A stretch of 64,000 nt of DNA from AC-56 sp963702195 (GCA_963702195.1 OY969725.1:806001-870000); one strand, 5' to 3'. Shown: positions 7,970 through 15,921, counted from the first letter of the stretch. Notes: a model not told the origin generated them from the sequence alone. Numbers and translations: made by a program.

Positions 7970-9055
7970 TTGTCCGGCACGCGCGATCGAACAGAAACGG
8001 AGGTCGACGTCCTGGTGATCGGGGGCGGGGTCGTCGGTGCAGCCGCGGCTCTCGAAGCCGCCATCACGGAAGCGCGGGTCGCGCTGCTGGAGCGCCATCC
8101 GCTTGGCGACGCGAGGGGCGGCAGCAAGGGCAGCGCCCGGATCTACGTTCCTGCCGCCTACCCCGATGAGGAGTACCTGGAGATGGGCGTTCGCGCAGTC
8201 GAGCGATGGCGCGAGATCGAGGCGCGCGCCGGCGAGCGGTTTCTGTTCCCGACCGGAGTCCTGAGCGTCGGTGCCTTCGCCGAGCGACAGCTGCCGTCGC
8301 TCGATGCCGCCGGCGTCGAGGTCGAGCTCCTCGAGCCAGCGCAGGCCGAGCGGCGGTTCGGGATCCGGGCCGGTGACGGGCGCGCGGTACTCCATCAGCC
8401 CGACGCCGGGGTGCTCGGGGCGGACCGTGCGCTCGAGAGCCTGCTGCGCTTGGCGCGTGCAGCGGGAGCGCAGCTCTGGGCGGAGCAGCCGGTGGATGCC
8501 GTTGAGGCCGGTGACGAGGAGGTCGTCGTTCGGGCCGGCCCCGTTACCTGGCGAGCGCGAGCGGCGATCGTTGCCGCCGGGCCCTGGAGCGGCCCCCTCC
8601 TCGCGGCCGCGGGACTCGAGGTGCCGCTTGCGGTCAGCAGTCAGACCGTCGCGTACTTCGGGCTCGACTCTGGTGCGTCCCCGCCCCCCGCGGTCATCGA
8701 CTACGAGGGCGATGAGCCCTTCGCGCTTTGGGACCCAGCGCGCGGGATGAAGGCAGCGCTGCACGCCCGCGGCCCGCTCACCGATCCGGATGAGCCCGCG
8801 CGGCGACCGAGCCCGGAAGGGGTCGACCGCCTCACCGGCTGGGTCGGCGCGACGTTCCCGCGCCTCCGGCTCACGGTGAGTGGCGCGGAGACCTGCCTCT
8901 ATGTGAACACGCTGGACGAGCGCTTCCTGCTCGAGCGGCGCGGCCGCATCGTCGTCGCGGCGGCGTGCAACGGGCAGGGCTTTCAGCTCGCCCCCGAGAG
9001 CGGGCGTCGCGCCGCCGCACTGGCGCTCGAGCCGGCCGAGGTGGGCACCCGGTGA
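7970..9055 (+). CDS. FAD-dependent amine/amino-acid oxidase (DAO superfamily, sarcosine-oxidase-like)
   Basis: A FAD-binding oxidoreductase of the D-amino-acid oxidase/sarcosine oxidase group, about 361 residues. The Rossmann dinucleotide motif VDVLVIGGGVVGAAAALEAA lies at the N-terminus. The C-terminus carries the second FAD motif region (RIVVAAACNGQGFQLAPESG), as in monomeric sarcosine oxidase. Such enzymes oxidise secondary or primary amines to imines with H2O2 release. The start is uncertain. TTG 7970 gives a leader of about 14 residues before the FAD strand. A GGAGG at about 8000 could instead serve a CTG/GTG at 8012-8015, but that would trim the first strand. The stop overlaps the next gene by four bases, so translation is coupled. 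Confidence 0.87.
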   Translation: MSGTRDRTETEVDVLVIGGGVVGAAAALEAAITEARVALLERHPLGDARGGSKGSARIYVPAAYPDEEYLEMGVRAVERWREIEARAGERFLFPTGVLSVGAFAERQLPSLDAAGVEVELLEPAQAERRFGIRAGDGRAVLHQPDAGVLGADRALESLLRLARAAGAQLWAEQPVDAVEAGDEEVVVRAGPVTWRARAAIVAAGPWSGPLLAAAGLEVPLAVSSQTVAYFGLDSGASPPPAVIDYEGDEPFALWDPARGMKAALHARGPLTDPDEPARRPSPEGVDRLTGWVGATFPRLRLTVSGAETCLYVNTLDERFLLERRGRIVVAAACNGQGFQLAPESGRRAAALALEPAEVGTR

Positions 9056-10929
9056 GCGCGACGGTCCAGCGGCTCGACGAGTGCCTGTCGATCCGCGACG
9101 GCGAGCTCTTCGTCGAGGAATGCCAGACTTCGGAGCTGGCGCGGCGGTTCGGCACGCCGCTCCACGTCGTCTCAGAGGATCAGCTGCGCCGTAACGTCCA
9201 GCGTCTCGAGTCCGCGTTCGCGTCGCGGTGGCCGGGCGAGCTCGTCCTGCTGCCGTCGATCAAGGCGAACTCCTCGCTCGCGCTGCGGCGCATCCTCACC
9301 GACGAGGGCGCGGGCTGCGATGTATTCGGCCCCGGCGAGCTGGAGGCGGCGCTTCGCACCGGCACCGACCCCGAGCGCATCTCGCTGAACGGGCCGATGA
9401 AGGACGAGGCGCTGCTGGAGCGCGCGATCCGGGAGGGCGTTCGGATCACGCTCGACAGCCGGGCCGAGCTCGACCGCGCCGCCGCCGCCGCCGCCCGGCT
9501 CGAAAGGACGGCACGGCTTCGCCTGCGCTTTCGCCCCGACCTGGTCGGGTTCGACGATCCCTCGGAGATGTCGCCCGAGGGGGACTCGATCCGCGATGCG
9601 ATCCAGCGCTACAAGGCGGGGATCCCGACCGAGGACATCCTCGCGATCGGCGCCGCCGAGATCGCGGATCCCAGTCTCGAGGTCACCGGCGTCCACTTCC
9701 ACCTCGGCCGCCACTCCGACGATCCGGCCGTATGGAGCGCCGCGATCGACGCGCTTTGCGTGCTCCTCGACGAACTGCGTCAGCGCTGGGACGGCTGGGT
9801 CCCGCGGGAGCTCGACGTGGGCGGCGGCTTTCCCGCGCCTCGCGACCCGTTCGGGCGGCTGCTTCCACAGCGCGTCAACGCCCCGTTGCAGGCGCCACCC
9901 CCCGAGGAATACGCCGACGCCGTCTGTCGCCCGCTGATCGCCGGGCTCAGGTCGCTCAGCCTTGATCCTGCCGCGATCCGGCTGGAGCTCGAGCCGGGGC
10001 GCTCACTCTATGCCGACGCCGGTATCCACCTGGCGACCGTTGGGAACGTCAAGCGACAGTCGGAGCCGGTTGCACTCACCTGGGTGGAGACCGACTCCTC
10101 GGATTCCTACCTGCCGGACGTGAACCTCGAGCACAACCGCTGGCGCTGCGTGCCGGTCACAAATGCTGCCGCGGACGCCACGCTCACCGCCGACGTCACC
10201 GGCCGCACCTGCGCGCTCGACGTGATCGTCCCCGACGCGGAGCTACCGCCCGTTGAGCCCGGGGAGGTCCTCGCCTTCCTCGACACCGGCGCCTACCAGG
10301 ACGCCGCTTCGACCAACTTCAATGCGCTCCCGCGCCCGGGCACGGCGCTCGTCACCCGCGACCGGGCCGAGCTCATCCGTCGCCACGAGACCTTGGACGA
10401 CGTCTTCGGGCGCGACCTGATCCCCGAGCGCCTCCGGGCGAGGCCGGACGCGCACGACCTGCCGAGCGGCTGGCGGGCCACCGGCATCGATCACGTCTCG
10501 GTCACCTGCGGGGACCTCGACCGCTCGCTCGCCTTCTACCGCGATCTCTTGGGCGTCGCACTCCGCGGTCGCGGCGAGGAGGACGGGTCGGGCGAGTTCG
10601 AGATCACCGGCATCTCGAATCCCAAGGTGCGGTGGGCCGACCTGGAGCTTTCCGGTGGCCAGGTGCTGGAGCTGATCGAGTACGAGCGCCCGCGCGGCAC
10701 ACCCGTCCGGTCGGAGCCCAACGATCCCGGCGCCACCCATATCTCGCTCAGGGTGCCCGACGCCGACGCGGCCTGCGAGCGCCTGCGCGCCGCGGGGGTG
10801 AGCGTGCGCAGCGACCCAGTCACGATCGACGCCCCGGGCGCCTGGAACGGGGCCCGCGCCTTCTATGCCGCCGACCCCGACGAGGTGACTGTGGAGCTGA
10901 TCCAGCCGCCCCCGAGGGGTGGCGAATGA
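9052..10929 (+). CDS. PLP-dependent amino-acid decarboxylase (Orn/DAP group) fused to a VOC domain
   Basis: A 625-residue two-domain protein. Residues 1-465 are a group IV (alanine-racemase-fold) decarboxylase like LysA or carboxynorspermidine decarboxylase. PLP-Lys71 lies in PSIKANSSL, with HFHLG at 215-219, GGG at 257-259, EPGR at 314-317, and the dimer-site CALD (Cys387) and Tyr415. Residues about 473-625 form a glyoxalase/VOC domain with an intact metal tetrad: His481, Glu540, His563 and Glu615. I know of no common fusion of this kind. GTG 9052 overlaps the oxidase stop (GTGA), and ATGA links the stop to the dehydrogenase. The decarboxylase should produce an amine, and the VOC half could act on an aldehyde/oxo product or an intermediate. 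The substrate is unknown. Confidence 0.9.
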   Translation: MSATVQRLDECLSIRDGELFVEECQTSELARRFGTPLHVVSEDQLRRNVQRLESAFASRWPGELVLLPSIKANSSLALRRILTDEGAGCDVFGPGELEAALRTGTDPERISLNGPMKDEALLERAIREGVRITLDSRAELDRAAAAAARLERTARLRLRFRPDLVGFDDPSEMSPEGDSIRDAIQRYKAGIPTEDILAIGAAEIADPSLEVTGVHFHLGRHSDDPAVWSAAIDALCVLLDELRQRWDGWVPRELDVGGGFPAPRDPFGRLLPQRVNAPLQAPPPEEYADAVCRPLIAGLRSLSLDPAAIRLELEPGRSLYADAGIHLATVGNVKRQSEPVALTWVETDSSDSYLPDVNLEHNRWRCVPVTNAAADATLTADVTGRTCALDVIVPDAELPPVEPGEVLAFLDTGAYQDAASTNFNALPRPGTALVTRDRAELIRRHETLDDVFGRDLIPERLRARPDAHDLPSGWRATGIDHVSVTCGDLDRSLAFYRDLLGVALRGRGEEDGSGEFEITGISNPKVRWADLELSGGQVLELIEYERPRGTPVRSEPNDPGATHISLRVPDADAACERLRAAGVSVRSDPVTIDAPGAWNGARAFYAADPDEVTVELIQPPPRGGE

Positions 10930-11702
10930 GCGACCCGGCGCGAACCGTGTGGGTCACCGGGGCCGCGAGCGGCATGGGCGCGGCTCATGCGCGGCGATTC
11001 GCCGAGCTCGGTGAGCGCGTCGGGTGCTGGGACGTCGACGCCGATTCCCTGAACGCGGTCGTCGAGGAGATTCGCGCCGCCGGGGGCGAGGCGGAGGCGG
11101 TCGTCGCGGACATCACCGATTCCGAGGCGGTCGAAGCGGGAGCCACTCAGTCGGAGGAGGCCCTTGGGCCCGCGGCGGTGGTGGTCGCGAACGCCGGGAC
11201 CATCCTCACCGGTGACCACGTCGAGGAGCTGGAGCGCGACGCCTGGTGCCGCGTGGTCGACGTGAATCTGACCGGCGCGTTCCTCACCTCCAAGGCCGCG
11301 ATCCCGCAGCTGCGCGAAGCGGGCGACGGGGCGCTCATCCTGGTCTCATCCGTCTGCGGCCTCACCGCGTCGGCCGGGTTCGCCGCCTATAACGCCTCGA
11401 AGCACGGGGTGATCGGCCTGATGCGCACGCTCGCGAACGAGCTCGGCCCCGACGGCGTGACCGTCAACGCCGTCTGCCCCGGCTGGGTCCGCACGCCGAT
11501 GCTCGGCGCCTCGATCGAGGACGCCGACGCCGACCCGGCAGATCTCAGCGAGTTCACCGACATGACTCTGATCGGGCGCGTGACGGAGCCCGAGGAAGTG
11601 ACCGCTGCGATCGTCTTCCTCGCCTCAGCGGGCGCGCGATCGATCACCGGCGCGGTGCTGCCGATCGACGGCGGCCTCATGGAGAAGCGGGGCTGGCCCT
11701 GA
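10926..11702 (+). CDS. Short-chain dehydrogenase/reductase
   Basis: A 258-residue classical SDR. The cofactor loop TGAASGMG is at 11-18, NAG at 89-91, Asn114, catalytic Ser142, Tyr155 and Lys159 (YNASK), and the PGWVRTPM loop follows. It ends with the common IDGGL motif. An acidic residue (Asp36, CWDVD) at the end of strand 2 favours NAD(H) over NADP(H). Its ATG overlaps the decarboxylase stop, making it the last gene of the three-gene amine operon. It probably oxidises or reduces a carbonyl/alcohol made upstream. The 3' end overlaps the DivIVA-like frame from the other strand by 78 bases. Confidence 0.93.
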   Translation: MSDPARTVWVTGAASGMGAAHARRFAELGERVGCWDVDADSLNAVVEEIRAAGGEAEAVVADITDSEAVEAGATQSEEALGPAAVVVANAGTILTGDHVEELERDAWCRVVDVNLTGAFLTSKAAIPQLREAGDGALILVSSVCGLTASAGFAAYNASKHGVIGLMRTLANELGPDGVTVNAVCPGWVRTPMLGASIEDADADPADLSEFTDMTLIGRVTEPEEVTAAIVFLASAGARSITGAVLPIDGGLMEKRGWP

Positions 11703-12188
11703 TCTGATGCCGTTCTGGCCGTTCCGCTCCAGCAGCTCGGCGAGGCTGCGGGACAGCTCCACCAGCTCCTCGACCACGCGGTCGCGCTGCTCTGTCATGC
11801 GCTGCACCTCGGCCTCGAGCCTTCGGATGCGGGTTTCGGCCGCCGCCTGCGATCCGTGCGCCTCCTCGGCCGCTGCGTCGCGCAGCTGCTCGGCCTCCTG
11901 CTCCGCGCCCGCGAGCACGCTCCGCGCCTCCTGCGTCGCTTCCTGGAGCCGGTCGTCTGCCTGGGACCGGGACCGGCGGGTGACCTCCTCCGCCTCCCGC
12001 TCGGCCTCCGTGATCACGGACCGGCGCTCAGCCCGGACCTGCTCCAGGGCGGCCTTGATCGCGGCCTCCGGGGCGGCGGTGATCTGGAGCTCGGCGATCA
12101 GGGTGTTGACCTTGAGCATGTAGCGGTGGACCTCTTCGCGGTCGTAGCCGCGGATCGCGGTTGAGAAGCGCACATCCTGCATCGCCAT
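11625..12188 (-). CDS. DivIVA-domain coiled-coil protein
   Basis: The N-terminus VRFSTAIRGYDREEVHRYM matches the membrane-curvature-binding DivIVA domain (F-x-T-x-x-RGYD-x-x-EV). After it comes about 110 residues of heptad-rich coiled coil full of E, A, Q and R. DivIVA/Wag31-type proteins recruit cell-wall or division machinery at curved membrane. This copy is short at 187 residues and lacks a second conserved domain. Start candidates are ATG 12188, ATG 12182 or a GTG six codons upstream of 12188; none has a perfect ribosome site. The last 26 or so residues are antisense to the SDR 3' end and look non-native, so a stop codon may have been lost. Confidence 0.78.
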   Translation of the reverse strand: MAMQDVRFSTAIRGYDREEVHRYMLKVNTLIAELQITAAPEAAIKAALEQVRAERRSVITEAEREAEEVTRRSRSQADDRLQEATQEARSVLAGAEQEAEQLRDAAAEEAHGSQAAAETRIRRLEAEVQRMTEQRDRVVEELVELSRSLAELLERNGQNGIRSGPAPLLHEAAVDRQHRAGDRSRAR

Positions 12189-12241
12189 GACCTCGCGGTC
12201 GGGCACGCGGGTGCGGATCTCGGCGCGCGACTGCGCGCCTT

Positions 12242-12292
12242 GCCCTTGCCTCCTCGCCTCTATGTTCCGCACCGTAGCGAAGGAGCAAGGGC
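12242..12292 (-). terminator. Stem-loop between epimerase and DivIVA genes
   Basis: Arms GCCCTTGC (12242-12249) and GCAAGGGC (12285-12292) extend inward with TCCT/AGGA after a one-base bulge, giving about 12 base pairs. It begins about 24 bases after the epimerase stop on the minus strand and covers an AGGAGG upstream of the DivIVA start. It could be a terminator for the epimerase transcript or a structured DivIVA leader. Confidence 0.4.
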
Positions 12293-12315
12293 GTTGCGCC
12301 GTTGCGGCGGTCCCC

Positions 12316-13296
12316 TCAGGTCGGCGAGTGCGCCGTCCTCGCGCTCGCCTGAGGGCCGCTCCCCTCCGCAGGAGCGTTCGCCGCATACACGGCCGGGAAT
12401 CCCTGGCGCCAGCTCGCGTACCGCGGCTCCCAGCCCAGCTCGCGCTTGGCCTTCGCGTTCGAGGCGCCGCGCGCCTCGGTTCCCAGCATCGCCGCCGCTT
12501 CGCCCGCGACGAGGCGCGCCAGCCAGCGAGGGAAGTGCCGCGGCGGCTTGGCGCCGAGCGACTCCGCGAGCACCGGCAGCCACTCCCGAACCGGGGCCGG
12601 CTCGTCGTCGACGATCGCGTAGAGGTTGGGGCCCTCGCGCTCGAGCGCGGTGACCGTCGCCGCTGCGGCGTCGTCCAGGTGGATCCACGAGATCATCCCG
12701 CCGCCGTCGCCGATGATCGGGAATTGCCGCTTACGCACCGGCTGAATCAGGCCGTCGTTGCCGGCTCCGTAAAAGACGCCGTAGCGGAGCACGATTCCGC
12801 CGGCAGCCGTGAACGCGTCCTCGAGGTGATTCATCGCGGCCCATGACTCCCGCATCGTCGCCGGTGGATTCGGGTCGAGCGGATCGTCCTCGGTCTTGAC
12901 CATCCCGCCCTCCCGGATGCCCCGGTAGGACGCGAAGCTCTGGGCCACGAAGCGGCTCACCCCCGCCTCGCGCCCGGCGGCGATGAGCGCGTCCGTGCCC
13001 TCGGTACGAAGCCGGTTCGTCGCGACGAAGCTCTTGTCCAGGTTCCTGGTGAACTTCGCGTTCGCCAGGGCGGTCGCCTGGTGGACGATCGCGTCGGGTG
13101 CGGCGCCGAGGACGGACTTGCGGACGGCGCGGGGGTCGAGCAGGTCGAGCTTGACCGGCTTCGCGCCGAGGTGCCTCACGCGCTCGGCGCTCTCGGCCGA
13201 GGTCGAGGTGCCGATGACCTCGTGGCCGTGGTCGATCAATTGGGGGATGAGCCGGGTGCCGATGGCACCGCTCGCTCCGGCGACGAAGACTCGCAT
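12316..13296 (-). CDS. NAD-dependent epimerase/dehydratase family protein (paralogue 1)
   Basis: A 326-residue extended SDR. The cofactor motif GASGAIGTRLIPQL follows the first strand (MRVFVAGASG). There is a mid-region SWIHLDDAAAATV and the C-terminal helix motif NAKAKRELGWEPRYASWRQG. The usual YxxxK active-site Tyr is not obvious (SFASYRG), so the reaction is unclear. ATG 13296 follows AAGGAG. It diverges from the ECF sigma gene with only 78 bases between. It is clearly paralogous to the epimerase at 23421-24422 (same N- and C-terminal motifs). The linkage suggests control by the adjacent sigma factor. Confidence 0.88.
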   Translation of the reverse strand: MRVFVAGASGAIGTRLIPQLIDHGHEVIGTSTSAESAERVRHLGAKPVKLDLLDPRAVRKSVLGAAPDAIVHQATALANAKFTRNLDKSFVATNRLRTEGTDALIAAGREAGVSRFVAQSFASYRGIREGGMVKTEDDPLDPNPPATMRESWAAMNHLEDAFTAAGGIVLRYGVFYGAGNDGLIQPVRKRQFPIIGDGGGMISWIHLDDAAAATVTALEREGPNLYAIVDDEPAPVREWLPVLAESLGAKPPRHFPRWLARLVAGEAAAMLGTEARGASNAKAKRELGWEPRYASWRQGFPAVYAANAPAEGSGPQASARTAHSPT

Positions 13297-13310
13297 CGGA
13301 TTCTCCTTTT

Positions 13311-13337
13311 GGTCACATTCCCGCGAGTTCGCGGGTC
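13311..13337 (+). promoter_or_regulatory. Candidate ECF41-type promoter with spacer palindrome
   Basis: GGTCACA (13311-13317), 16 bases, then GGTC (13334-13337) closely matches the ECF41 promoter consensus TGTCACA-N16-CGTC as I recall it from the literature. It reads toward the sigma gene, 37 bases before its ATG, suggesting autoregulation. The spacer contains a perfect palindrome (13320-13335; arms CCCGCGA and TCGCGGG, centre GT) that could bind a second regulator. Confidence 0.5.
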
Positions 13338-13374
13338 TACTGCTATGACCCCAAGCGACGGAGGAACGTGACCG

Positions 13375-14253
13375 ATGACTGAGAGCGACTGGCTGGCGGA
13401 GCAATTCGAGGAGAACCGGACCCACCTGAAGGCGGTCGCCTACCGGATGCTCGGTTCGCTGGGCGAGGCGGACGACGCCGTGCAGGAGGCGTGGATCCGC
13501 CTGAGTCGCTCCGACGAGAGCGAGATCAAGGACCTCCGTGCGTGGCTGACGACGGTCGTCGCGCGGGTGTCGCTCAACATGCTGCGCTCGCGCAAGCGCC
13601 GGCGCGAGGAGTCGATGGACCTGCGCATGCCGGACCCGATCATCGATCCGGCCGACGGCACCGACCCCGAGCACGAGGCGCTCCTCGCCGACTCGGTTGG
13701 GCTCGCGCTCCTCGTGGTGCTCGAGACGCTCAGTCCGCCGGAGCGTCTCGCGTTCGTCCTGCACGACATGTTCGGGATCCGGTTCGAGGACATCGGCCAG
13801 ATCCTCGATCGCTCGCCGCAGGCAGCGCGACAGCTGGCGAACAGGGCGCGCAAGAAGGTGCGGGCTGCGCGCACGGACCCCGATCCGAACCTCGATGCTC
13901 AGCGCGAGGTCGTCGACGCCTTTCTAGCGGCTGCGCGCGAGGGGGACTTCGAGCGCCTCGTCGCCGTGCTCGACCCGGACGTCGTGTCGCGTGGCGATTT
14001 CGGCCCCGGCGTGCCGTTGCGCGAGGCCCGTGGGGCAGAGGCGGTCGCTTCCAACGCGGTCATGTTCCAGCGGCTCGGGCTGGAGGTTCAGCCGGCGCTC
14101 ATCAACGGGGCCGTGGGGGCGGTCACGATGCGCGACGGAAAGCCGTTCTCGATTGGAGCGATTACGGTTCGCGACGGCAAGATCGTCGAGATGGACTTCT
14201 TCGCCGACCCGGAGCGGCTGGCACAGCTCGACCTGACGATCCTGGACGCCTGA
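13375..14253 (+). CDS. ECF41-like RNA polymerase sigma factor with SnoaL-like C-terminal domain
   Basis: A 292-residue ECF sigma factor. Region 2 covers residues 10-80 (AYRMLGSLGEADDAVQEAW) and region 4 about 105-160 (LSPPERLAFVLHDMFG, then DIGQILDRSPQAARQLANRAR). A fused SnoaL/NTF2-like domain of about 125 residues follows, the hallmark of the ECF41/SigJ group. In that group the fused domain replaces a separate anti-sigma factor and modulates activity. The usual DGGGR-type motif is altered here (DPDVVSRGDFGPG). ATG follows GGAGGA. A DUF1801 gene follows 9 bases downstream. The divergent epimerase is a typical ECF41 target type. Confidence 0.92.
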   Translation: MTESDWLAEQFEENRTHLKAVAYRMLGSLGEADDAVQEAWIRLSRSDESEIKDLRAWLTTVVARVSLNMLRSRKRRREESMDLRMPDPIIDPADGTDPEHEALLADSVGLALLVVLETLSPPERLAFVLHDMFGIRFEDIGQILDRSPQAARQLANRARKKVRAARTDPDPNLDAQREVVDAFLAAAREGDFERLVAVLDPDVVSRGDFGPGVPLREARGAEAVASNAVMFQRLGLEVQPALINGAVGAVTMRDGKPFSIGAITVRDGKIVEMDFFADPERLAQLDLTILDA

Positions 14254-14262
14254 GGAGGCTGC

Positions 14263-14703
14263 ATGAGCCCAAAGAAGGACACCCAGAAGGGATTCACGGC
14301 CTCCGAACGGGCCGCGATGAAGGAGCGAGCCCGGGAGTTGAAGGCCGAGCGCCGCGGCGCGAAGAAGAAGGCGGACGGCGAAGCGGACGTGCTCGCGAAG
14401 ATCGCCGAGATGCCGAAGCCCGATCGCGCCATGGCCGAGCGGATCCACGAGATCGTCAAGGCCAGCGCGCCGGACCTTCAGCCGAGAACCTGGTACGGGA
14501 TGCCCGCCTATGCCAAGGACGGCAACGTGGTGTGCTTCTTCCAGAGCGCCCAGAAGTTCAAATCGAGGTACGCGACGCTCGGGTTCAACGACAAGGCGAG
14601 GCTCGACCAAGGCGCCATGTGGCCAACGTCCTTCGCGCTGACGAAGCTGACCGCCGCCGAGGAGAAGAAGATCGGCGCGCTGGTCAAGAAAGCGGTGAGC
14701 TGA
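14263..14703 (+). CDS. DUF1801/YdhG-type protein with basic N-terminus
   Basis: A 146-residue protein. The first 45 residues are very basic (ERAAMKERARELKAERRG) and probably bind nucleic acid. Residues about 55-146 form a DUF1801-like domain with ERIHEIVKASAPDLQPRTWYGMPAYAKDG and CFFQSAQKFKSRYATLGF. Domain function is not established; relatives are often next to ECF sigma factors. It starts 9 bases after the sigma gene and is surely in the same transcript. It is cytoplasmic, with no signal or membrane segment. Confidence 0.85.
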   Translation: MSPKKDTQKGFTASERAAMKERARELKAERRGAKKKADGEADVLAKIAEMPKPDRAMAERIHEIVKASAPDLQPRTWYGMPAYAKDGNVVCFFQSAQKFKSRYATLGFNDKARLDQGAMWPTSFALTKLTAAEEKKIGALVKKAVS

Positions 14704-14723
14704 GGCCTGATCAGCCGCAACCG

Positions 14724-15203
14724 GTGCTCCTCGCGGACGCCATATGCCCGGGGCTCCGCGTCGTCTTCTGCGGGACGGCGCTCGGAACGGTGTCCGCGCA
14801 GCAGCGTGCTTACTACGCCGGCCCCGGCAACGCGTTCTGGCGGACGCTTCACGAGATCGGCCTGACGCCCCGTCGCCTCGCGCCGGCCCAGCACCGCGAG
14901 CTCCTCGACTACGGGATCGGCGTCACCGACATCTGCAAGAGCAGATCGGGCTCGGATCAGGAGGTCGGGCGCGACGGCTTCGACGTCGATCGGCTGACCG
15001 CGGTGCTCACCGAGAACCGGCCGGGGTGGATCGCCTTCAACGGCAAGAATTCGGCCCACGGTGCCTTCGGCCACCCGGTCGAGTACGGGCCGCAGGGGGA
15101 GCGGCTCGCCGGCGTGCCGGCCTTCGTATTGCCGTCGACGTCCGGGGCCGCCCGGCGTTACTGGGACGTCTCGTACTGGCAGGAGCTCGCCGGGCGCGTG
15201 TGA
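14724..15203 (+). CDS. Mug/TDG-like mismatch-specific DNA glycosylase
   Basis: A 159-residue uracil-DNA-glycosylase superfamily protein. The motif FCGTALGTVSAQQRAYYAGP continues into GNAFW and LHEIGLTPRRL, aligning with the Mug/TDG active-site region. The partner motif LPSTSGAARRYWD replaces the NPSG-type loop. In classical Mug the motif GINPG supplies a catalytic Asn; here the position reads GTALG, which should lower or change activity. GTG 14724 is the only sensible start; no ATG lies in frame nearby. It follows the DUF1801 gene by 20 bases, placing base-excision repair in the sigma-factor transcript. Confidence 0.82.
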   Translation: MLLADAICPGLRVVFCGTALGTVSAQQRAYYAGPGNAFWRTLHEIGLTPRRLAPAQHRELLDYGIGVTDICKSRSGSDQEVGRDGFDVDRLTAVLTENRPGWIAFNGKNSAHGAFGHPVEYGPQGERLAGVPAFVLPSTSGAARRYWDVSYWQELAGRV

Positions 15204-15224
15204 TCGAAACGCGCGGCCGGAGCG

Positions 15225-15884
15225 TCAGGCCCCGGTGGGCTCGAGGACGCCGAGCTCAGCGAGACCCCGCTCGAGCAGCGGCATCGCCTTTCTGGCCTGG
15301 GCGCGCACGCCGCGCGCGATGCGCCTGCGATCCGCGTCGCCGGCCAGCACCTGGCGGCGGACGTAAGCGACTAGCGCCCTGTGCAGGCCGATCATCGCGT
15401 TCGCTGCGACCCAGGGAACGACGTCGTCGGGGCGCGCCTTCACCTCGTGGGCGATCAGCGCGGCGAGGGCGTCGGTGTATCCAGCGTAGATCTGCTGCTC
15501 GCGTGCCCTGAGCGCCGGGCTCTCGGCTATGCGCCGGTTGATCGCTCGCAGGCGCTCGCCTGCGTCCGGGTCCTCGTCGCCGAGCAGGCCGCTCGCGTCC
15601 GTGACGAAACGCGCGTACGCCGCCAGGATCGACTCGCCGGGCCGGCGGTCGCGGATCGCCGCGAGCAGCCCTTCCTCGAACAGCTCGAGGCCGCTGAAGA
15701 ACAGGTCCTCCTTGGTGGGGAAGTAGTTGAAGACCGTCTTTCTCGACACCCCCGCCTCCCGTGCGACCTCGTCGACGGTGACGGCGTCGAAGCCCCGCTC
15801 CCGGAAGAGCCCCTGTGCGGTCTCGGCGATCAGCTCGCGCGTCTGCCGCTTCTTCCGCTCGCGCAGTCCGGCCTGTCCCTTCAT
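15225..15884 (-). CDS. TetR family repressor of the adjacent efflux pump
   Basis: A 219-residue TetR/AcrR regulator. The HTH spans roughly residues 25-55 (GFDAVTVDEVAREAGVSRKT then VFNYFPTKEDLFF), with the usual FNYF recognition-helix end. The C-terminal helical domain is specific to each regulator and its ligand cannot be read. ATG 15884 is preceded by the 44-base divergent gap to the MFS gene, which carries a near-perfect 22-base palindrome. It probably represses the pump and itself until a toxic compound binds. Confidence 0.9.
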   Translation of the reverse strand: MKGQAGLRERKKRQTRELIAETAQGLFRERGFDAVTVDEVAREAGVSRKTVFNYFPTKEDLFFSGLELFEEGLLAAIRDRRPGESILAAYARFVTDASGLLGDEDPDAGERLRAINRRIAESPALRAREQQIYAGYTDALAALIAHEVKARPDDVVPWVAANAMIGLHRALVAYVRRQVLAGDADRRRIARGVRAQARKAMPLLERGLAELGVLEPTGA

Positions 15885-15899
15885 TCCGTCTATGCTACA

Positions 15900-15921
15900 C
15901 TCGATAGAAAGTTCTACTGAG
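15900..15921. promoter_or_regulatory. TetR operator in the TetR/MFS divergent gap
   Basis: Interrupted palindrome: CTC at 15900-15902, TAGAA at 15905-15909, a 2-base centre, TTCTA at 15912-15916 and GAG at 15919-15921. All three arm blocks are symmetric. It sits between the TetR start and the pump start, where a repressor would block both. Confidence 0.6.
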
